DNA from: Bacillota bacterium
Lineage (GTDB): Bacteria > Bacillota > Clostridia > Lachnospirales > Lachnospiraceae
Reading direction: 5' to 3'
Length of the DNA: 64,000 nucleotides
Assembly (NCBI GenBank): GCA_023460575.1
Contig: JAEWPQ010000033.1
Location: forward strand, 36,139 to 100,138
In this document: positions 26,244-35,220 of the stretch, in pieces
How positions within the stretch are numbered: the stretch's first letter is position 1
Layout of the letters: the number at the start of each line of letters is the position of its first letter
Notes under the pieces: model-generated
Databases searched by the model: none
Told to the model about the DNA's origin: nothing
The model's input: the letters and a program-made list of their open reading frames with translations, nothing else
Translations under genes and position numbers: made by a program

Positions 26244-27094
26244 AACCGTTCCCCCCGTATCATCATCGTAATCACTTCATCAACACTTCCCTTTTCCATT
26301 ACAATTTCCGGCTTGTTTTCCCGGTAATAACTGATCTTATCTGTTAGAAGGCGGTAGCCGTATGCTTCCTTTTTCCTGCAGAGAATATAACTTTTATCCA
26401 GTTGTGAATACTGTTCCTCTGTTGCTTTTAAAAGACCATAGCTGCCAAGGAGCACATCCGTTTCCTCATGCAGAACAATCGTTCCATTATCAATGAGATA
26501 CAAATCGTCACAAAGCTGCTCCAAATCCGTTGAAATATGGGAGCTGATCAGAATAGAACGGTCTCCCGGCTCCATATACTCCCGAATGGTGTCAAGCAGT
26601 TCCTCTCTTGCAAGAACATCAAGTCCTGCCGTAGGCTCATCAAGTATGAGCAGCCTGGCCTCATGAGACATGGCTGCCAATACCTTCACCCTGGCTTTCA
26701 TTCCTGCAGACATATCTTTGACTTTCTTATTCAAAGGCAGGCCGGATTCCCTGCACTTTTTTATAAACCGGTCCTGATCAAATAACTGATATAGATTTTT
26801 CATGACTCTGGCAATATTCTGAATCGTTAAATATCCGCTGAATCCCGAATCAGCCAGAACCACTCCCATATCCTGCTTATCCTTCAGTGACAGCTGATCA
26901 AACGGTTTTCCAAATACCGTTACAGCACCCTGGTCTAAGGAAATAAGTCCCAGAGCAGATTTAAATACAGTGGTTTTACCTGCACCATTTGGTCCGATCA
27001 GCCCTGTAATATATCCAGGCTGCAGTTCCAAAGAACAATTCATCGTAAAATCTCCATATGTTTTCAGTATGTTTTCCATTTTTAACAACATCAT
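26240..27094 (-). CDS. ABC transporter ATPase (YtrB/BcrA-like)
   Basis: A 284-residue ATPase. Walker A is GPNGAGKTT, the signature DMSAGMKARVKV is a little off consensus, and Walker B is LLILDEPTAGLD; the C-terminal 75 residues are an extra domain. It starts on the last base of the GntR stop codon (TAATG overlap), so translation is coupled. It works with the next permease. Confidence 0.9.
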   Translation of the reverse strand: MMLLKMENILKTYGDFTMNCSLELQPGYITGLIGPNGAGKTTVFKSALGLISLDQGAVTVFGKPFDQLSLKDKQDMGVVLADSGFSGYLTIQNIARVMKNLYQLFDQDRFIKKCRESGLPLNKKVKDMSAGMKARVKVLAAMSHEARLLILDEPTAGLDVLAREELLDTIREYMEPGDRSILISSHISTDLEQLCDDLYLIDNGTIVLHEETDVLLGSYGLLKATEEQYSQLDKSYILCRKKEAYGYRLLTDKISYYRENKPEIVMEKGSVDEVITMMIRGERL

Positions 27095-27465
27095 TAATCC
27101 TCCAAAATCAAATAAAACAATTCCGTCAGTTCCTCATCTTTCATTCCGCAGCTTCTGCCTTTGGAAATCGCCGCTTCCAACCCTGCCTCAACCTCTTTTT
27201 TCTTTTCCTCCAGCATGAATTCCTGACTGGCGTAAGCAATAAAGCTTCCCTTTCCATGAATTGTAACAATAAAACCTTCCTGTTCCAGAATGTCATAAGA
27301 TTTCTTTACTGTTAAGGCACTGATACGCAGTTCCTTTGCCAGAGTCCGGACCGATGGAAGGTTATCTCCTTCTTTTAACGTTCCCTGCATGACTCCGCTT
27401 TTGATCTGCTCTGTGATCTGATCATACAGGGGCTGCATGGATGAATTATTTATAATTATTTTCAT
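27094..27465 (-). CDS. GntR family regulator (YtrA subfamily)
   Basis: A 123-residue protein with a winged HTH (SVRTLAKELRISALTVKKSYDILEQEGFI) and only a short C-terminal dimer helix, the plan of the YtrA subgroup. These regulators repress their own operon of ABC transporter genes. GAGGAGGGGTGAT precedes the ATG, and a large palindrome lies 16 bases upstream of the gene. Confidence 0.9.
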   Translation of the reverse strand: MKIIINNSSMQPLYDQITEQIKSGVMQGTLKEGDNLPSVRTLAKELRISALTVKKSYDILEQEGFIVTIHGKGSFIAYASQEFMLEEKKKEVEAGLEAAISKGRSCGMKDEELTELFYLILED

Positions 27466-27481
27466 ATCACCCCTCCTCGAT

Positions 27482-27530
27482 AAACAGTATATAACAGTAT
27501 AATACTGTTGTCAACTGTTATATACTGTTT
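27482..27530 (-). promoter_or_regulatory. Operator-like 17-bp perfect inverted repeat before the GntR operon
   Basis: AAACAGTATATAACAGT (27482-27498) is repeated inverted at 27514-27530 with a 15-base spacer, and the spacer region itself holds a second smaller palindrome, ACAGTATAATACTGT (27494-27508). TATAAT-like hexamers fall inside the repeats, so a bound dimer would block the promoter. It is the natural site for the GntR protein. Confidence 0.65.
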
Positions 27531-27547
27531 GTTCAAAAATTCACAAA

Positions 27548-27587
27548 TAAAAAAAGAATACACAGGCTCCTCCCTTCCCGTGTATCC
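27548..27587 (-). terminator. Terminator of the MCP gene
   Basis: ATACAC pairs with GTGTAT, extended by GG/CC, followed on the minus strand by TTCTTTTTTT. It is about 30 bases beyond the MCP stop codon. Confidence 0.65.
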
Positions 27588-27617
27588 TCTTTAATTCTGT
27601 GCTGTTGATCAGACAAA

Positions 27618-29294
27618 TTATGCTTTCAGCTGAAACTGGCCGATTAAGTCCTTTAAATTTTGTGCCTGCCCTGCAAGCTCTTGGCTGGAAGCAGAATTCT
27701 CTTCCGCAGACGCTGCACTTTTATCCACTTCCATAGAGATTTGTCCGATTCCATTTTCAATTATTTTTGCGGAATCCGCCTGATCCATGGAAGCCTTAGC
27801 TATGCTGCAGACCTTATCCATGATCTGACTGCTTTCTTTTGCTACCCCATTTAAATTGCCGGCTGCCCGGTCTGCGATTACAGTTCCCTCTTCCACAGCT
27901 TTTAAGGATGCTTCTATTAAGTCAGAGGAATTTTTTGCGGCTTCTTTGCTCTGGCTTGCCAGGAGACTGACCTGTCCCGCCACAACAGCGAACCCTTTTC
28001 CTGCTTCTCCGGCTCTCGCTGCCTCTATGGAGGCATTTAAGGCCAGAAGATTGGTCTGCATGGCAATATCATCAATGGTTAAAATCATCTTACTGATTTC
28101 CTGAGAAGTCTTCTTTATGGTACTCATGGCAGTAACCATCTCCTGCATATTCTGATTCTCCGTGGAAATATTCTGGGTAATCTGCTCCATCTCCATCTGG
28201 ATTTCCTTCGTCAGCTCCGCATTTTCACCGATCTGCTCTGTGATGCGGGTGACTGACTCCGACAATCTGCCGGCAATCCCAGCCTGATTTTCGGCTCCGA
28301 CTGCCAGATAGCGGGCGGATTCCGATATCTGGCTGGAACCATCGGACACCTGATTGGCTGCTTCGTTTATCTCTTCAAAGCTTCTTGATATCTTTTCAGT
28401 AAAGCAATGCAGGGAAGATTCAATATTTTTAAAATCCCCAATAAATTCACTGGAAAAATCCACATTGAAATTTCCTCCTGCCATCTGCTCCATCGCACAG
28501 TCAATTTCCATAATATAACACCGGATCTTTTCCATGGAAACTCTTAAGCCCTGGGCTGCCTGACCGATCTCATCACCGGATTCGTATGTAATCGCCGTAT
28601 GTAAATTGCCTTTTGCAAACTCTCCTGCTGCATTCTGTATCTCTTTTAACGGAACAGCAATTGATTTGGTAAGCCGACTTCCCATAAGCAGCGCAATCGC
28701 GAGAGAGACCAGCGAAAAGAATGCCAGACAAACAGTAGCAAGATTTTCAACTCTCTGACTGTTTGTATATTTGGCAAGGGCAGCTTCATCTGCCTGGGTG
28801 CCGGTCTTATCAAGAGCATCGGCAAGTACCTCTGAAACATCATTGAATGTAGTCTGGTAGTACTCTACCGCGCCTTTTGTATCTCCCTTTTCCAGCATGG
28901 ATAACAGCGTTGCGGTATCTTTCTGGAAATCAGCAAATGCCTGATCCAGTGCTTCTACCGACTGCTTGTCCTTCAGATTCTCTTTAATGACAGCAATATA
29001 TTTCACAATTTTTTCGAATCTGCCTTCTATTTCCTTTTTCTGCTCTGCAGTTACAGAAGCATCTTCCCGAATGGCGGCCCAAAGGATTCTTTTATTAATT
29101 GTCTGTACATCCTTACGGATCTCCATCTGTTTTTTTGTGGTCTCATACTGAACTTGGTAAAATGTTGACATGTTATTACCAATGGAACGAAAACTGACCA
29201 GCGAAAATACTGAAGAAAGAAAAATAATAAAAACCAGAATTGCAAATACCCGTTTCAGCCTTGTTGAAATACTCAGTTTTCCTGATTTCTTCAT
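27618..29294 (-). CDS. Methyl-accepting chemotaxis protein
   Basis: A 558-residue transmembrane receptor. TM1 is at about residues 13-33, a four-helix-bundle sensor at 35-185, TM2 at about 188-208, HAMP at 208-265, and the signalling domain follows with the hairpin tip IDDIAMQTNLLALNASIEAARAGEAGKGFAVVA. It would signal to CheA/CheW, which are not in this window. Ligand unknown. Confidence 0.93.
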   Translation of the reverse strand: MKKSGKLSISTRLKRVFAILVFIIFLSSVFSLVSFRSIGNNMSTFYQVQYETTKKQMEIRKDVQTINKRILWAAIREDASVTAEQKKEIEGRFEKIVKYIAVIKENLKDKQSVEALDQAFADFQKDTATLLSMLEKGDTKGAVEYYQTTFNDVSEVLADALDKTGTQADEAALAKYTNSQRVENLATVCLAFFSLVSLAIALLMGSRLTKSIAVPLKEIQNAAGEFAKGNLHTAITYESGDEIGQAAQGLRVSMEKIRCYIMEIDCAMEQMAGGNFNVDFSSEFIGDFKNIESSLHCFTEKISRSFEEINEAANQVSDGSSQISESARYLAVGAENQAGIAGRLSESVTRITEQIGENAELTKEIQMEMEQITQNISTENQNMQEMVTAMSTIKKTSQEISKMILTIDDIAMQTNLLALNASIEAARAGEAGKGFAVVAGQVSLLASQSKEAAKNSSDLIEASLKAVEEGTVIADRAAGNLNGVAKESSQIMDKVCSIAKASMDQADSAKIIENGIGQISMEVDKSAASAEENSASSQELAGQAQNLKDLIGQFQLKA

Positions 29295-29384
29295 CTCTAG
29301 TCCCCACTTTCGATTTGTTATTATATTGTAAATCTAATTCTATTATATCAACCTCACATCCTGATGCCAACTTAATATTCATTT

Positions 29385-29427
29385 AGAAAAATAGCCGTTA
29401 TCTTAATAAACTGTAAGATAACAGCCG
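29385..29427 (-). terminator. Terminator after the tocopherol-cyclase-like gene
   Basis: GTTATCTTA pairs perfectly with TAAGATAAC, extended by GC pairs, around an 8-base loop, with TTTTTCT after it on the minus strand. It ends the gene whose stop is at 29434. Confidence 0.75.
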
Positions 29428-29433
29428 TTTTTC

Positions 29434-30327
29434 TTATAAGTCGTATTCAAAACTTACGGAACTGCTGGAAAGATCAAATATCATATTTTCTCCTTTGTAC
29501 AGCAGAAATCTCCCCCGCAGCAAATGCTCTTCCTTAATAGAACGGCTCATTGCACCCTGACTGGGTGCCAGCAGCTGATGAGAAAAACGCTTCTCATCCT
29601 TCCTGTTTTGATTAGAAAGGAATACTTTCAGAACATAAGCCCCCTGCTTTATGATCACTGCCGTCTCTCTTTTGCTGATCACTCTGGCTCCCAAATAAGT
29701 AGCAAACCTGTATTCCTTACCCAGATACATGATTACGCCGATACAGCCATCAAACCGAAATCCCAGCCATGGAATTTTAGCAACAGAAACCATAACAGAA
29801 GCATTTTCAGAAAATGAATTACACTGGAGCCAAAGGTAGCTCTCCGGAAACGATTTTCCTTTATCTCCTTCTATATATCCCAGCCCTCCGCCAAAGTCCA
29901 CAACTGTACCGTTTAGTTTCACCTTACCGGACAGTCTGTGTGACATGCTGATTATCTCATGTTTGCATTCCATAAAAGGCATGATCTGAAAGGGGCCCAT
30001 AATGGGATACCGGATTGGGGTAATCGGACCAAAACGGATAATCCCCTTTAATGATATGTCATCTGTCTTTATGTTAAGCCTTACTCCCCTGCGGGAAAAA
30101 ATATTATCATCAAGAATAATCCTTTTCTGATTCCAGTCAATAAGAAGATCCTCTTCTTTAAAATCCACCCAGCAGGCCTGCTCATTCCAGATAACCTGTA
30201 TAAATGGATATACCTTTCCCGTCCCGTCCATACTAAGTCCGGGAATCAGAGCCAGAACGGTGTCACCTCTTTGCATTTTAAAATACCACCCGGCAAAGAA
30301 TTTCTCCTTGTTTTTCATTTCAGCCAT
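29434..30327 (-). CDS. Tocopherol-cyclase-like family protein
   Basis: A 297-residue beta-rich soluble protein. The GWYFKMQRGD start, and GYIEGDKGKSFPESYLWLQC near residue 150, match the tocopherol cyclase-like family (a lipocalin-type barrel). True tocopherol synthesis is not expected in an anaerobic Firmicute, so the ligand or reaction must differ. No other lipid or quinone gene lies next to it. GGAGGATG precedes the ATG. Confidence 0.75.
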   Translation of the reverse strand: MAEMKNKEKFFAGWYFKMQRGDTVLALIPGLSMDGTGKVYPFIQVIWNEQACWVDFKEEDLLIDWNQKRIILDDNIFSRRGVRLNIKTDDISLKGIIRFGPITPIRYPIMGPFQIMPFMECKHEIISMSHRLSGKVKLNGTVVDFGGGLGYIEGDKGKSFPESYLWLQCNSFSENASVMVSVAKIPWLGFRFDGCIGVIMYLGKEYRFATYLGARVISKRETAVIIKQGAYVLKVFLSNQNRKDEKRFSHQLLAPSQGAMSRSIKEEHLLRGRFLLYKGENMIFDLSSSSVSFEYDL

Positions 30328-30542
30328 TTTTTATCATCCTCCAGTCTCCATAATCCCATGATTTAACCTTATGGTTGCCAGATATGGGAAAACGTAATCA
30401 GGAAATTGACGGAAAGCTATTTCTTCCCGCCTAACTGGTATGCATGAAATTGTTTAAATTGGCTATTTAAAAAACTCCAGTTTTTCTATATGATAGATTT
30501 CAACAAAACAACTGATATTTTATTTGAAAGGGCGGAATAATT

Positions 30543-31067
30543 ATGAACAGCAAAAAAACGAAAAAATTAGTATTTGGAGCTTTAATGGCAGCACTTACCG
30601 CAGCAGCTACCATGGTAATACATATACCTACTGCAATGAATGGTTATATTCATCTGGGAGATGGCATGGTTTTGTTAAGCGGTATCCTTCTTGGACCCGT
30701 CACCGGCGCTTTAGCAGGGGGGTTGGGATCCATGACGGCAGATTTGCTTTCAGGCTATGCATTCTATGCACCTGCTACATTTCTCATTAAAACACTGTCC
30801 GCCTTCTCTGCCGGATATTTGTACCACAGACTTTCACACAGCCGTCTCAAAGCAGGTTATCGCATCCTGCCGTTTCTCACCGCAGGCATAGTGTGCAGCG
30901 GTATAGTCACAGGAGGTTATTTTATATTTGAGCTGATTGTATATAATCCAGCCTCTGCCATTGTTAATGTCCCCTTCAACCTGGTTCAAAATCTATTCAG
31001 CCTGGTTGTATCCGGCGCCCTGCTTCCTTTTCTTCTGAGAAATCATGAAATCCGAAGCCTGAGTTAA
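30543..31067 (+). CDS. ECF transporter S component
   Basis: A 174-residue membrane protein with five to six helices and the start typical of ECF substrate-binding units (KKLVFGALMAALTAAATMVIHIP). IHLGDGMVLLSGILLGPVTG and GGLGSMTADLLSGYAFY are group motifs. It needs the shared EcfAA'T energising module, not seen here. The vitamin bound is not clear; pantothenate, pyridoxine or thiamine precursors are possible. Its stop overlaps the convergent ldh stop by 4 bases. Confidence 0.85.
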   Translation: MNSKKTKKLVFGALMAALTAAATMVIHIPTAMNGYIHLGDGMVLLSGILLGPVTGALAGGLGSMTADLLSGYAFYAPATFLIKTLSAFSAGYLYHRLSHSRLKAGYRILPFLTAGIVCSGIVTGGYFIFELIVYNPASAIVNVPFNLVQNLFSLVVSGALLPFLLRNHEIRSLS

Positions 31068-32020
31068 TCTTCCGTATGCATTTTCTTCGTATACTCCCGG
31101 AGAATTTCCACCGACTGGTGAAACTTATCCAGTTCCTCGTCCGTCATATGAATCTCAAGTATATCAGCTGCACCTGTGCGGTTTAAGATTGTGGGGACTC
31201 CGGCGAATACATCGGTTTCCCCATACTCCCCCTCCAGGAGGGTTGATACCGGAATGATCCGGTTTTCATCATAGAGAATTGCCTTGATGATACCGGCACA
31301 AGCTGTGGCAATTCCGTAATAGGTGGTTCCTTTTCTGTTGTAGATTTCCCAGCCCTCCAGGGTTGTCTTTTTCACAATCTCATCTAAGTCAACATCACCA
31401 ACCATATCTTTATTATCCTGAATAATGTCATTAAATGGTTTGCCTGCTACGGTCACGGTAGACCATGGCACCATCTGGGAATCTCCGTGTTCTCCCATGG
31501 AATAGGCATAAACACTTCTGGGATCCACGTTTACAAGCTCGGCTATAAAATTCTGAAGTCTGGAAGTATCTAAGGAGCTTCCGGTGCCAATTACCTGATT
31601 CTTTGGAAGACCAGACAATTTATAAACATAATGGGCAATGATATCAACCGGATTGGATACAACAATGAAAATCCCGTCAAAGCCGCTTGCCATGACTGGG
31701 TCAACAATGGTTTTCACAATTCTGGCACTTAACTCCAGCGTATCCAGTCTGGTCTGCCCTTTCTGGGGCGGTGCTCCTGCCGTGATTACGATTATATCCA
31801 CGTCTGAACAATCTGCATAGCTGGCTTTACGTACTTTTACATTACGGTCCAGATACTTGATCGTATCCCTTAAATCAAGCACTTCTCCCAATGCTCTTTC
31901 CTCGTTAATATCGATCATTAAAATTTCATCGCATACTCCCTGTGTTACCAGACTGAATGCGGTGGAGGATCCTACCAGCCCGCACCCTACAACAGCCACT
32001 TTTGATTTCCTGATCTTCAT
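31064..32020 (-). CDS. ldh: L-lactate dehydrogenase
   Basis: A 318-residue NAD-dependent enzyme that reduces pyruvate to L-lactate. The NAD fold is VVGCGLVGSSTA, the substrate loop carries PPQKGQTRLD, the catalytic His is in MGEHGDSQ, and SNPVDIIAHYVYKLSGLPKNQVIGTG is the Asn-Asp relay region. The ATG at 32020 follows AAAGGGAATGACAC. Sole gene in its transcript as far as seen. Confidence 0.95.
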   Translation of the reverse strand: MKIRKSKVAVVGCGLVGSSTAFSLVTQGVCDEILMIDINEERALGEVLDLRDTIKYLDRNVKVRKASYADCSDVDIIVITAGAPPQKGQTRLDTLELSARIVKTIVDPVMASGFDGIFIVVSNPVDIIAHYVYKLSGLPKNQVIGTGSSLDTSRLQNFIAELVNVDPRSVYAYSMGEHGDSQMVPWSTVTVAGKPFNDIIQDNKDMVGDVDLDEIVKKTTLEGWEIYNRKGTTYYGIATACAGIIKAILYDENRIIPVSTLLEGEYGETDVFAGVPTILNRTGAADILEIHMTDEELDKFHQSVEILREYTKKMHTED

Positions 32021-32120
32021 GTGTCATTCCCTTTCCTCACAGTTCCTATAATAACTGATATCTAAAACATAAGAATAGAGATAGTGCTCCGCTGGCTCTA
32101 TCCCCATCTCTTTAGCGGCT

Positions 32121-32954
32121 CTACAGATGCTCTAAAAGTGCTTCCAGCTGCTTTGCCGTTCCGTTTAATTCCTCAATGGAATTTAGTATTTTTTGAAATT
32201 CTTCCGTCTCTTTTGTAAAAATCTGATTGGATTCCGTTATACGTGTATTAATCGTAGTAATGGAAGCATTAATACTTTTCAGCACACCGTCTATCTGACC
32301 GATGGATTCGCTGGTAGAGGCTGACATCTTTCTGATCTCTCCTGCTACTACGGAAAAACCTCTTCCTGCTTCTCCCGCCCTTGCTGCCTCAATAGCTGCA
32401 TTCAGTCCCAATAAGTTGGACTGGGTTGCAACGTCCTTAACAAAGTCCAGAATGGAATCTGTATTCTTCGTACTTTCATTGGCTTCTTGTACTTTAAGAG
32501 ATATCTCACCGTTCATATCCTTAAGCTGTCCGATTCCCCTGCTCACATCATTGGTAGATTCGGTAATCTGGTTAGCACCATCAGTCAGCTTGTTGATCAG
32601 TTCAATTAAGTTATTCCTCTTTTCCAGACTTCTTCCTAGCGTCAGGATACCAATCACCTTGTTCTTTTCCGTTATGGGAACTGCATAGGATTTAAATGGA
32701 ATGCCATACACAGTTGCAGGCACATCTTTTATGATCACTCTGCCGAAATCTAATGCCTCCCTGATTGCTCCTCCAGCAGGCACAATGTCACCGGGATTAA
32801 CATGGAATTTTAACTTTTTTCCATTCCATACATTAATAAACTTCTCTGCATCGGTTAAAGCAAAGGATACATCATCATCAAATAAATTCATTAAATATGG
32901 TATAACAGAATAAAAAGAATCCAGTATTTCATTTCCAGTCACCGAACTGTCCAT
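32121..32954 (-). CDS. Soluble chemoreceptor-type protein
   Basis: A 277-residue protein without membrane helices. Residues 1-115 are a small sensor-like domain (FINVWNGKKLKFHVNPGDIV, YAVPITEKNKVIGILTLGR), and the rest is a short MCP signalling domain with the conserved tip QSNLLGLNAAIEAARAGEAG. It would be a cytoplasmic receptor. The ATG at 32954 follows AGGGGGATTACG. Ligand unknown. Confidence 0.85.
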   Translation of the reverse strand: MDSSVTGNEILDSFYSVIPYLMNLFDDDVSFALTDAEKFINVWNGKKLKFHVNPGDIVPAGGAIREALDFGRVIIKDVPATVYGIPFKSYAVPITEKNKVIGILTLGRSLEKRNNLIELINKLTDGANQITESTNDVSRGIGQLKDMNGEISLKVQEANESTKNTDSILDFVKDVATQSNLLGLNAAIEAARAGEAGRGFSVVAGEIRKMSASTSESIGQIDGVLKSINASITTINTRITESNQIFTKETEEFQKILNSIEELNGTAKQLEALLEHL

Positions 32955-33099
32955 CTTTCGTAATCCCCCTTTTTTATGAAATCATCCGGTTCTGCCTATT
33001 GGAGCATAGGCTGATGATTTCAAGCACATATCTTATTCTATTACATTCCCGTATTTCTGTCAATAAAACTGCTAATTTCCGTATCCAAATTTCCATATT

Positions 33100-33555
33100 C
33101 TAAAGTTCAACTACTTCTATCGCTTTATCTAAAAAAATGCTCCCGTCCAGATGCTCCAGTTCATGGCAGAAGCATTTTGCCAGTTCATCTTCTCCGGTGA
33201 CCATGATCTCATTCCCGTTCTCATCCATTGCCTCGATGGTGACTTTCCTGGGGCGGATGGTCTTTACAAAACGGTCGGGGAAACTAAGACAGCCCTCAAC
33301 ACACTCCTGCTCCCCGCTGCACCCGATGATTCTCGGATTTACCAGCTTTAGCAGGCAGTCACAGTAATCTATTACAACCAGTCTCTTACAGATTCCTACC
33401 TGATTGGCTGCTAAGGCAGCTCCGTTCTCCGTATGATGCAGAGTTTCCAGCATATCATCAAGGTTCTGTCTGATTCTGTCATCGATAACCGTTACTTCTT
33501 TACAGCGTTTTCGAAGAATCTCATCCTCATTAAACCGCAGCTTCCTGACAGCCAT
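33100..33555 (-). CDS. def: Peptide deformylase
   Basis: A 151-residue metalloprotease that removes the formyl group from new proteins. Motif 1 is GAALAANQVG, motif 2 EGCLS (Cys ligand), and motif 3 HELEH, in which the usual Asp of HExDH is Glu. The ATG at 33555 follows AGGGGGGATAAGA. The frame from 33678 is open but overlaps the XRE gene; the real overlap is 26 bases. It may be a second deformylase beside a housekeeping copy elsewhere. Confidence 0.9.
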   Translation of the reverse strand: MAVRKLRFNEDEILRKRCKEVTVIDDRIRQNLDDMLETLHHTENGAALAANQVGICKRLVVIDYCDCLLKLVNPRIIGCSGEQECVEGCLSFPDRFVKTIRPRKVTIEAMDENGNEIMVTGEDELAKCFCHELEHLDGSIFLDKAIEVVEL

Positions 33556-33790
33556 TCTTATCCCCCCTGCTTTTATCCGCTCTTGATTTTCTTTCGCTTT
33601 CCTCAAATAAAAATACATCCTCAATGGGACGTTCAAAAACACTGGCAATATCATATGCAAGCCAGATCGACGGTTCAAACTTCTCTGTCTCTATTGCATT
33701 GATGGCCTGTCTGGAAGTTCCTACCAGTTCTCCAAGCTGTTCCTGAGTGAGTCCCTTTTCCTCCCGCAATTGCCTGATCCTGTTTTTCAT
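33530..33790 (-). CDS. XRE family HTH regulator
   Basis: An 86-residue Cro/C1-type protein (MKNRIRQLREEKGLTQEQLG, then SRQAINAIETEKFEPS). Residues 68-86 are a polar tail translated from the region where def begins, and the stop lies 26 bases inside def. It belongs to the small YozG/YgzD-like group of regulators. A near-consensus promoter with a flanking inverted repeat suggests autoregulation. Confidence 0.88.
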   Translation of the reverse strand: MKNRIRQLREEKGLTQEQLGELVGTSRQAINAIETEKFEPSIWLAYDIASVFERPIEDVFLFEESERKSRADKSRGDKNGCQEAAV

Positions 33791-33807
33791 ATTTGTTCCT
33801 TTCTTAT

Positions 33808-33857
33808 TGTCATGTTTACCTTACATTCAGTATATGACATTTTAATTGTAAAGTCAA
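33808..33857 (-). promoter_or_regulatory. Near-consensus promoter and inverted repeat before XRE-def
   Basis: On the minus strand -35 TTGACT (33852-33857) and -10 TATACT (33829-33834) have a 17-base spacer. TGTCAT (33808-33813) and ATGACA (33834-33839) form an inverted repeat around the -10 and start region, a plausible site for the XRE protein. Confidence 0.6.
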
Positions 33858-34107
33858 CCTTACAATGTTGTATACAATTATGACATTACTCGAAAAATAC
33901 AATCAAATATTTACTGGTTTCGTTTTACATAGTAATTCTATTGTTTAAGTCTGTTTATTGGTAAAAAATCCCAATTGAGAACCACAATCAATAATTTTTT
34001 CTCAAATTATATATACAAATCATCGGTTTTGTGGTAAAATTTATGTAAAATCTTTCGACATATTTCAACATTTTTTATTAAATTTCAACATTCACGGAGG
34101 ACATATT
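33858..34107. other. Divergent intergenic region
   Basis: AT-rich. TTGAGAA (33975-33981) and TTCTCAA (33999-34005) form an inverted repeat. The decamer TTTCAACATT occurs twice just before the GGAGGAC ribosome site of the PocR-MCP gene. No clear sigma-A promoter or RNA gene found. Confidence 0.4.
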
Positions 34108-35154
34108 ATGAAGATGAATAAAAATGACAATGTTTATAAAACACTTTCGGAAATCGATCTCTCAGATGTAATGGAAATTAGTCTGCTGCAAAAATTCCTT
34201 GATAATTTTGCAGACAGTATGAATCTTGCAAGCGTCGCAGTAGACCGGGAGGGAAATCCGGTTACGAATCCAAGCTCTTATACAAGAATCTGCGCACAAT
34301 ACACGCATTCAACGAAGACTGGAGATAGCCGATGTGCCGCCTCCCATAAAAGGGGCGGTCAGGAAGCGGCCAGACTGGGAAGGCCTTATATCTTTAAATG
34401 CCATTCAGGCCTCATCGATTTTGCAGCCCCTATCATAGTGGAAGGCGAGCTGATCGGTACGATTCTGGGCGGACAGATTTTAAGTAAGAAGCCCAATGAA
34501 GATGAATTCAGGCGGGTTGCAAGAGAAATCGGAGTCAATGAAGATCAATACATAAATGCGCTTCATGAAGTGAACATTACTTCAGAAAAAAATATCCACG
34601 CAGCGGCGGAAGTTCTTTTTATTGTTGCCAACTCACTTTCCCAGATCGGTTATCAGAAATACAAATTAAAATCTATGAGTAAGGATCTGGTCGATCAATT
34701 TTCAGTGATCGAGGCAACGATGGAAGAGCTGGCAGCATCCTCCATACAAGTCGTTGAGAATCAGAATGAGCTGAACAAAGAGATCGTAAATGTGAAACAG
34801 ATATCAGAGCAGATCAACGTCATCCTTAATTCCATTAAAAGCATTGCAGATCAGACGAAGCTGCTGGGTCTTAACGCTTCGATTGAAGCAGCACGGGCCG
34901 GTGAAGCTGGAAAAGGCTTTGCAGTCGTTGCCACCGAGATCCAAAAGCTTTCCCAGAATTCAAAGGATACTGCAACCAAAGTCGTTCAGCTGACTGAAGA
35001 CATACAAAAATCAATTACGAAGACACTGCAGTTTTCCAACTCCACGATGAAAAACACCGAACAGCAGTCATCGGGAATCGAAGAAACCACAGCCAGTATT
35101 GAAGAGGTTTTAGCCTTAACAAATGAATTAAATAAAATGGCAAATACCAAATAA
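34108..35154 (+). CDS. PocR-sensor cytoplasmic chemoreceptor
   Basis: A 348-residue protein without membrane helices. Residues 15-190 match the PocR ligand-binding domain (LLQKFLDNFADSMNLASVAVD, the Cys-containing SRCAASHKRGG, CHSGLIDFAAPI, GTILGGQIL). The rest is an MCP signalling domain (QTKLLGLNASIEAARAGEAG). PocR domains sense small hydrocarbon-type ligands such as propanediol in known cases. It would feed the chemotaxis pathway from the cytoplasm. GGAGGACATATT precedes the ATG. Confidence 0.9.
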   Translation: MKMNKNDNVYKTLSEIDLSDVMEISLLQKFLDNFADSMNLASVAVDREGNPVTNPSSYTRICAQYTHSTKTGDSRCAASHKRGGQEAARLGRPYIFKCHSGLIDFAAPIIVEGELIGTILGGQILSKKPNEDEFRRVAREIGVNEDQYINALHEVNITSEKNIHAAAEVLFIVANSLSQIGYQKYKLKSMSKDLVDQFSVIEATMEELAASSIQVVENQNELNKEIVNVKQISEQINVILNSIKSIADQTKLLGLNASIEAARAGEAGKGFAVVATEIQKLSQNSKDTATKVVQLTEDIQKSITKTLQFSNSTMKNTEQQSSGIEETTASIEEVLALTNELNKMANTK

Positions 35155-35210
35155 AAAAAAGCACCGGGAAATGATCACCTCCAGAGGATCATTTCCCGGT
35201 GTTTGTTCTG
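35154..35210. terminator. Strong bidirectional terminator
   Basis: CACCGGGAAATGATC (35162-35176) pairs perfectly with GATCATTTCCCGGTG (35187-35201). It has eight As on the left and a T-rich tract on the right, so it can stop both the PocR-MCP gene and the convergent regulator gene. Confidence 0.92.
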
Positions 35211-35220
35211 TTCTCCTATA

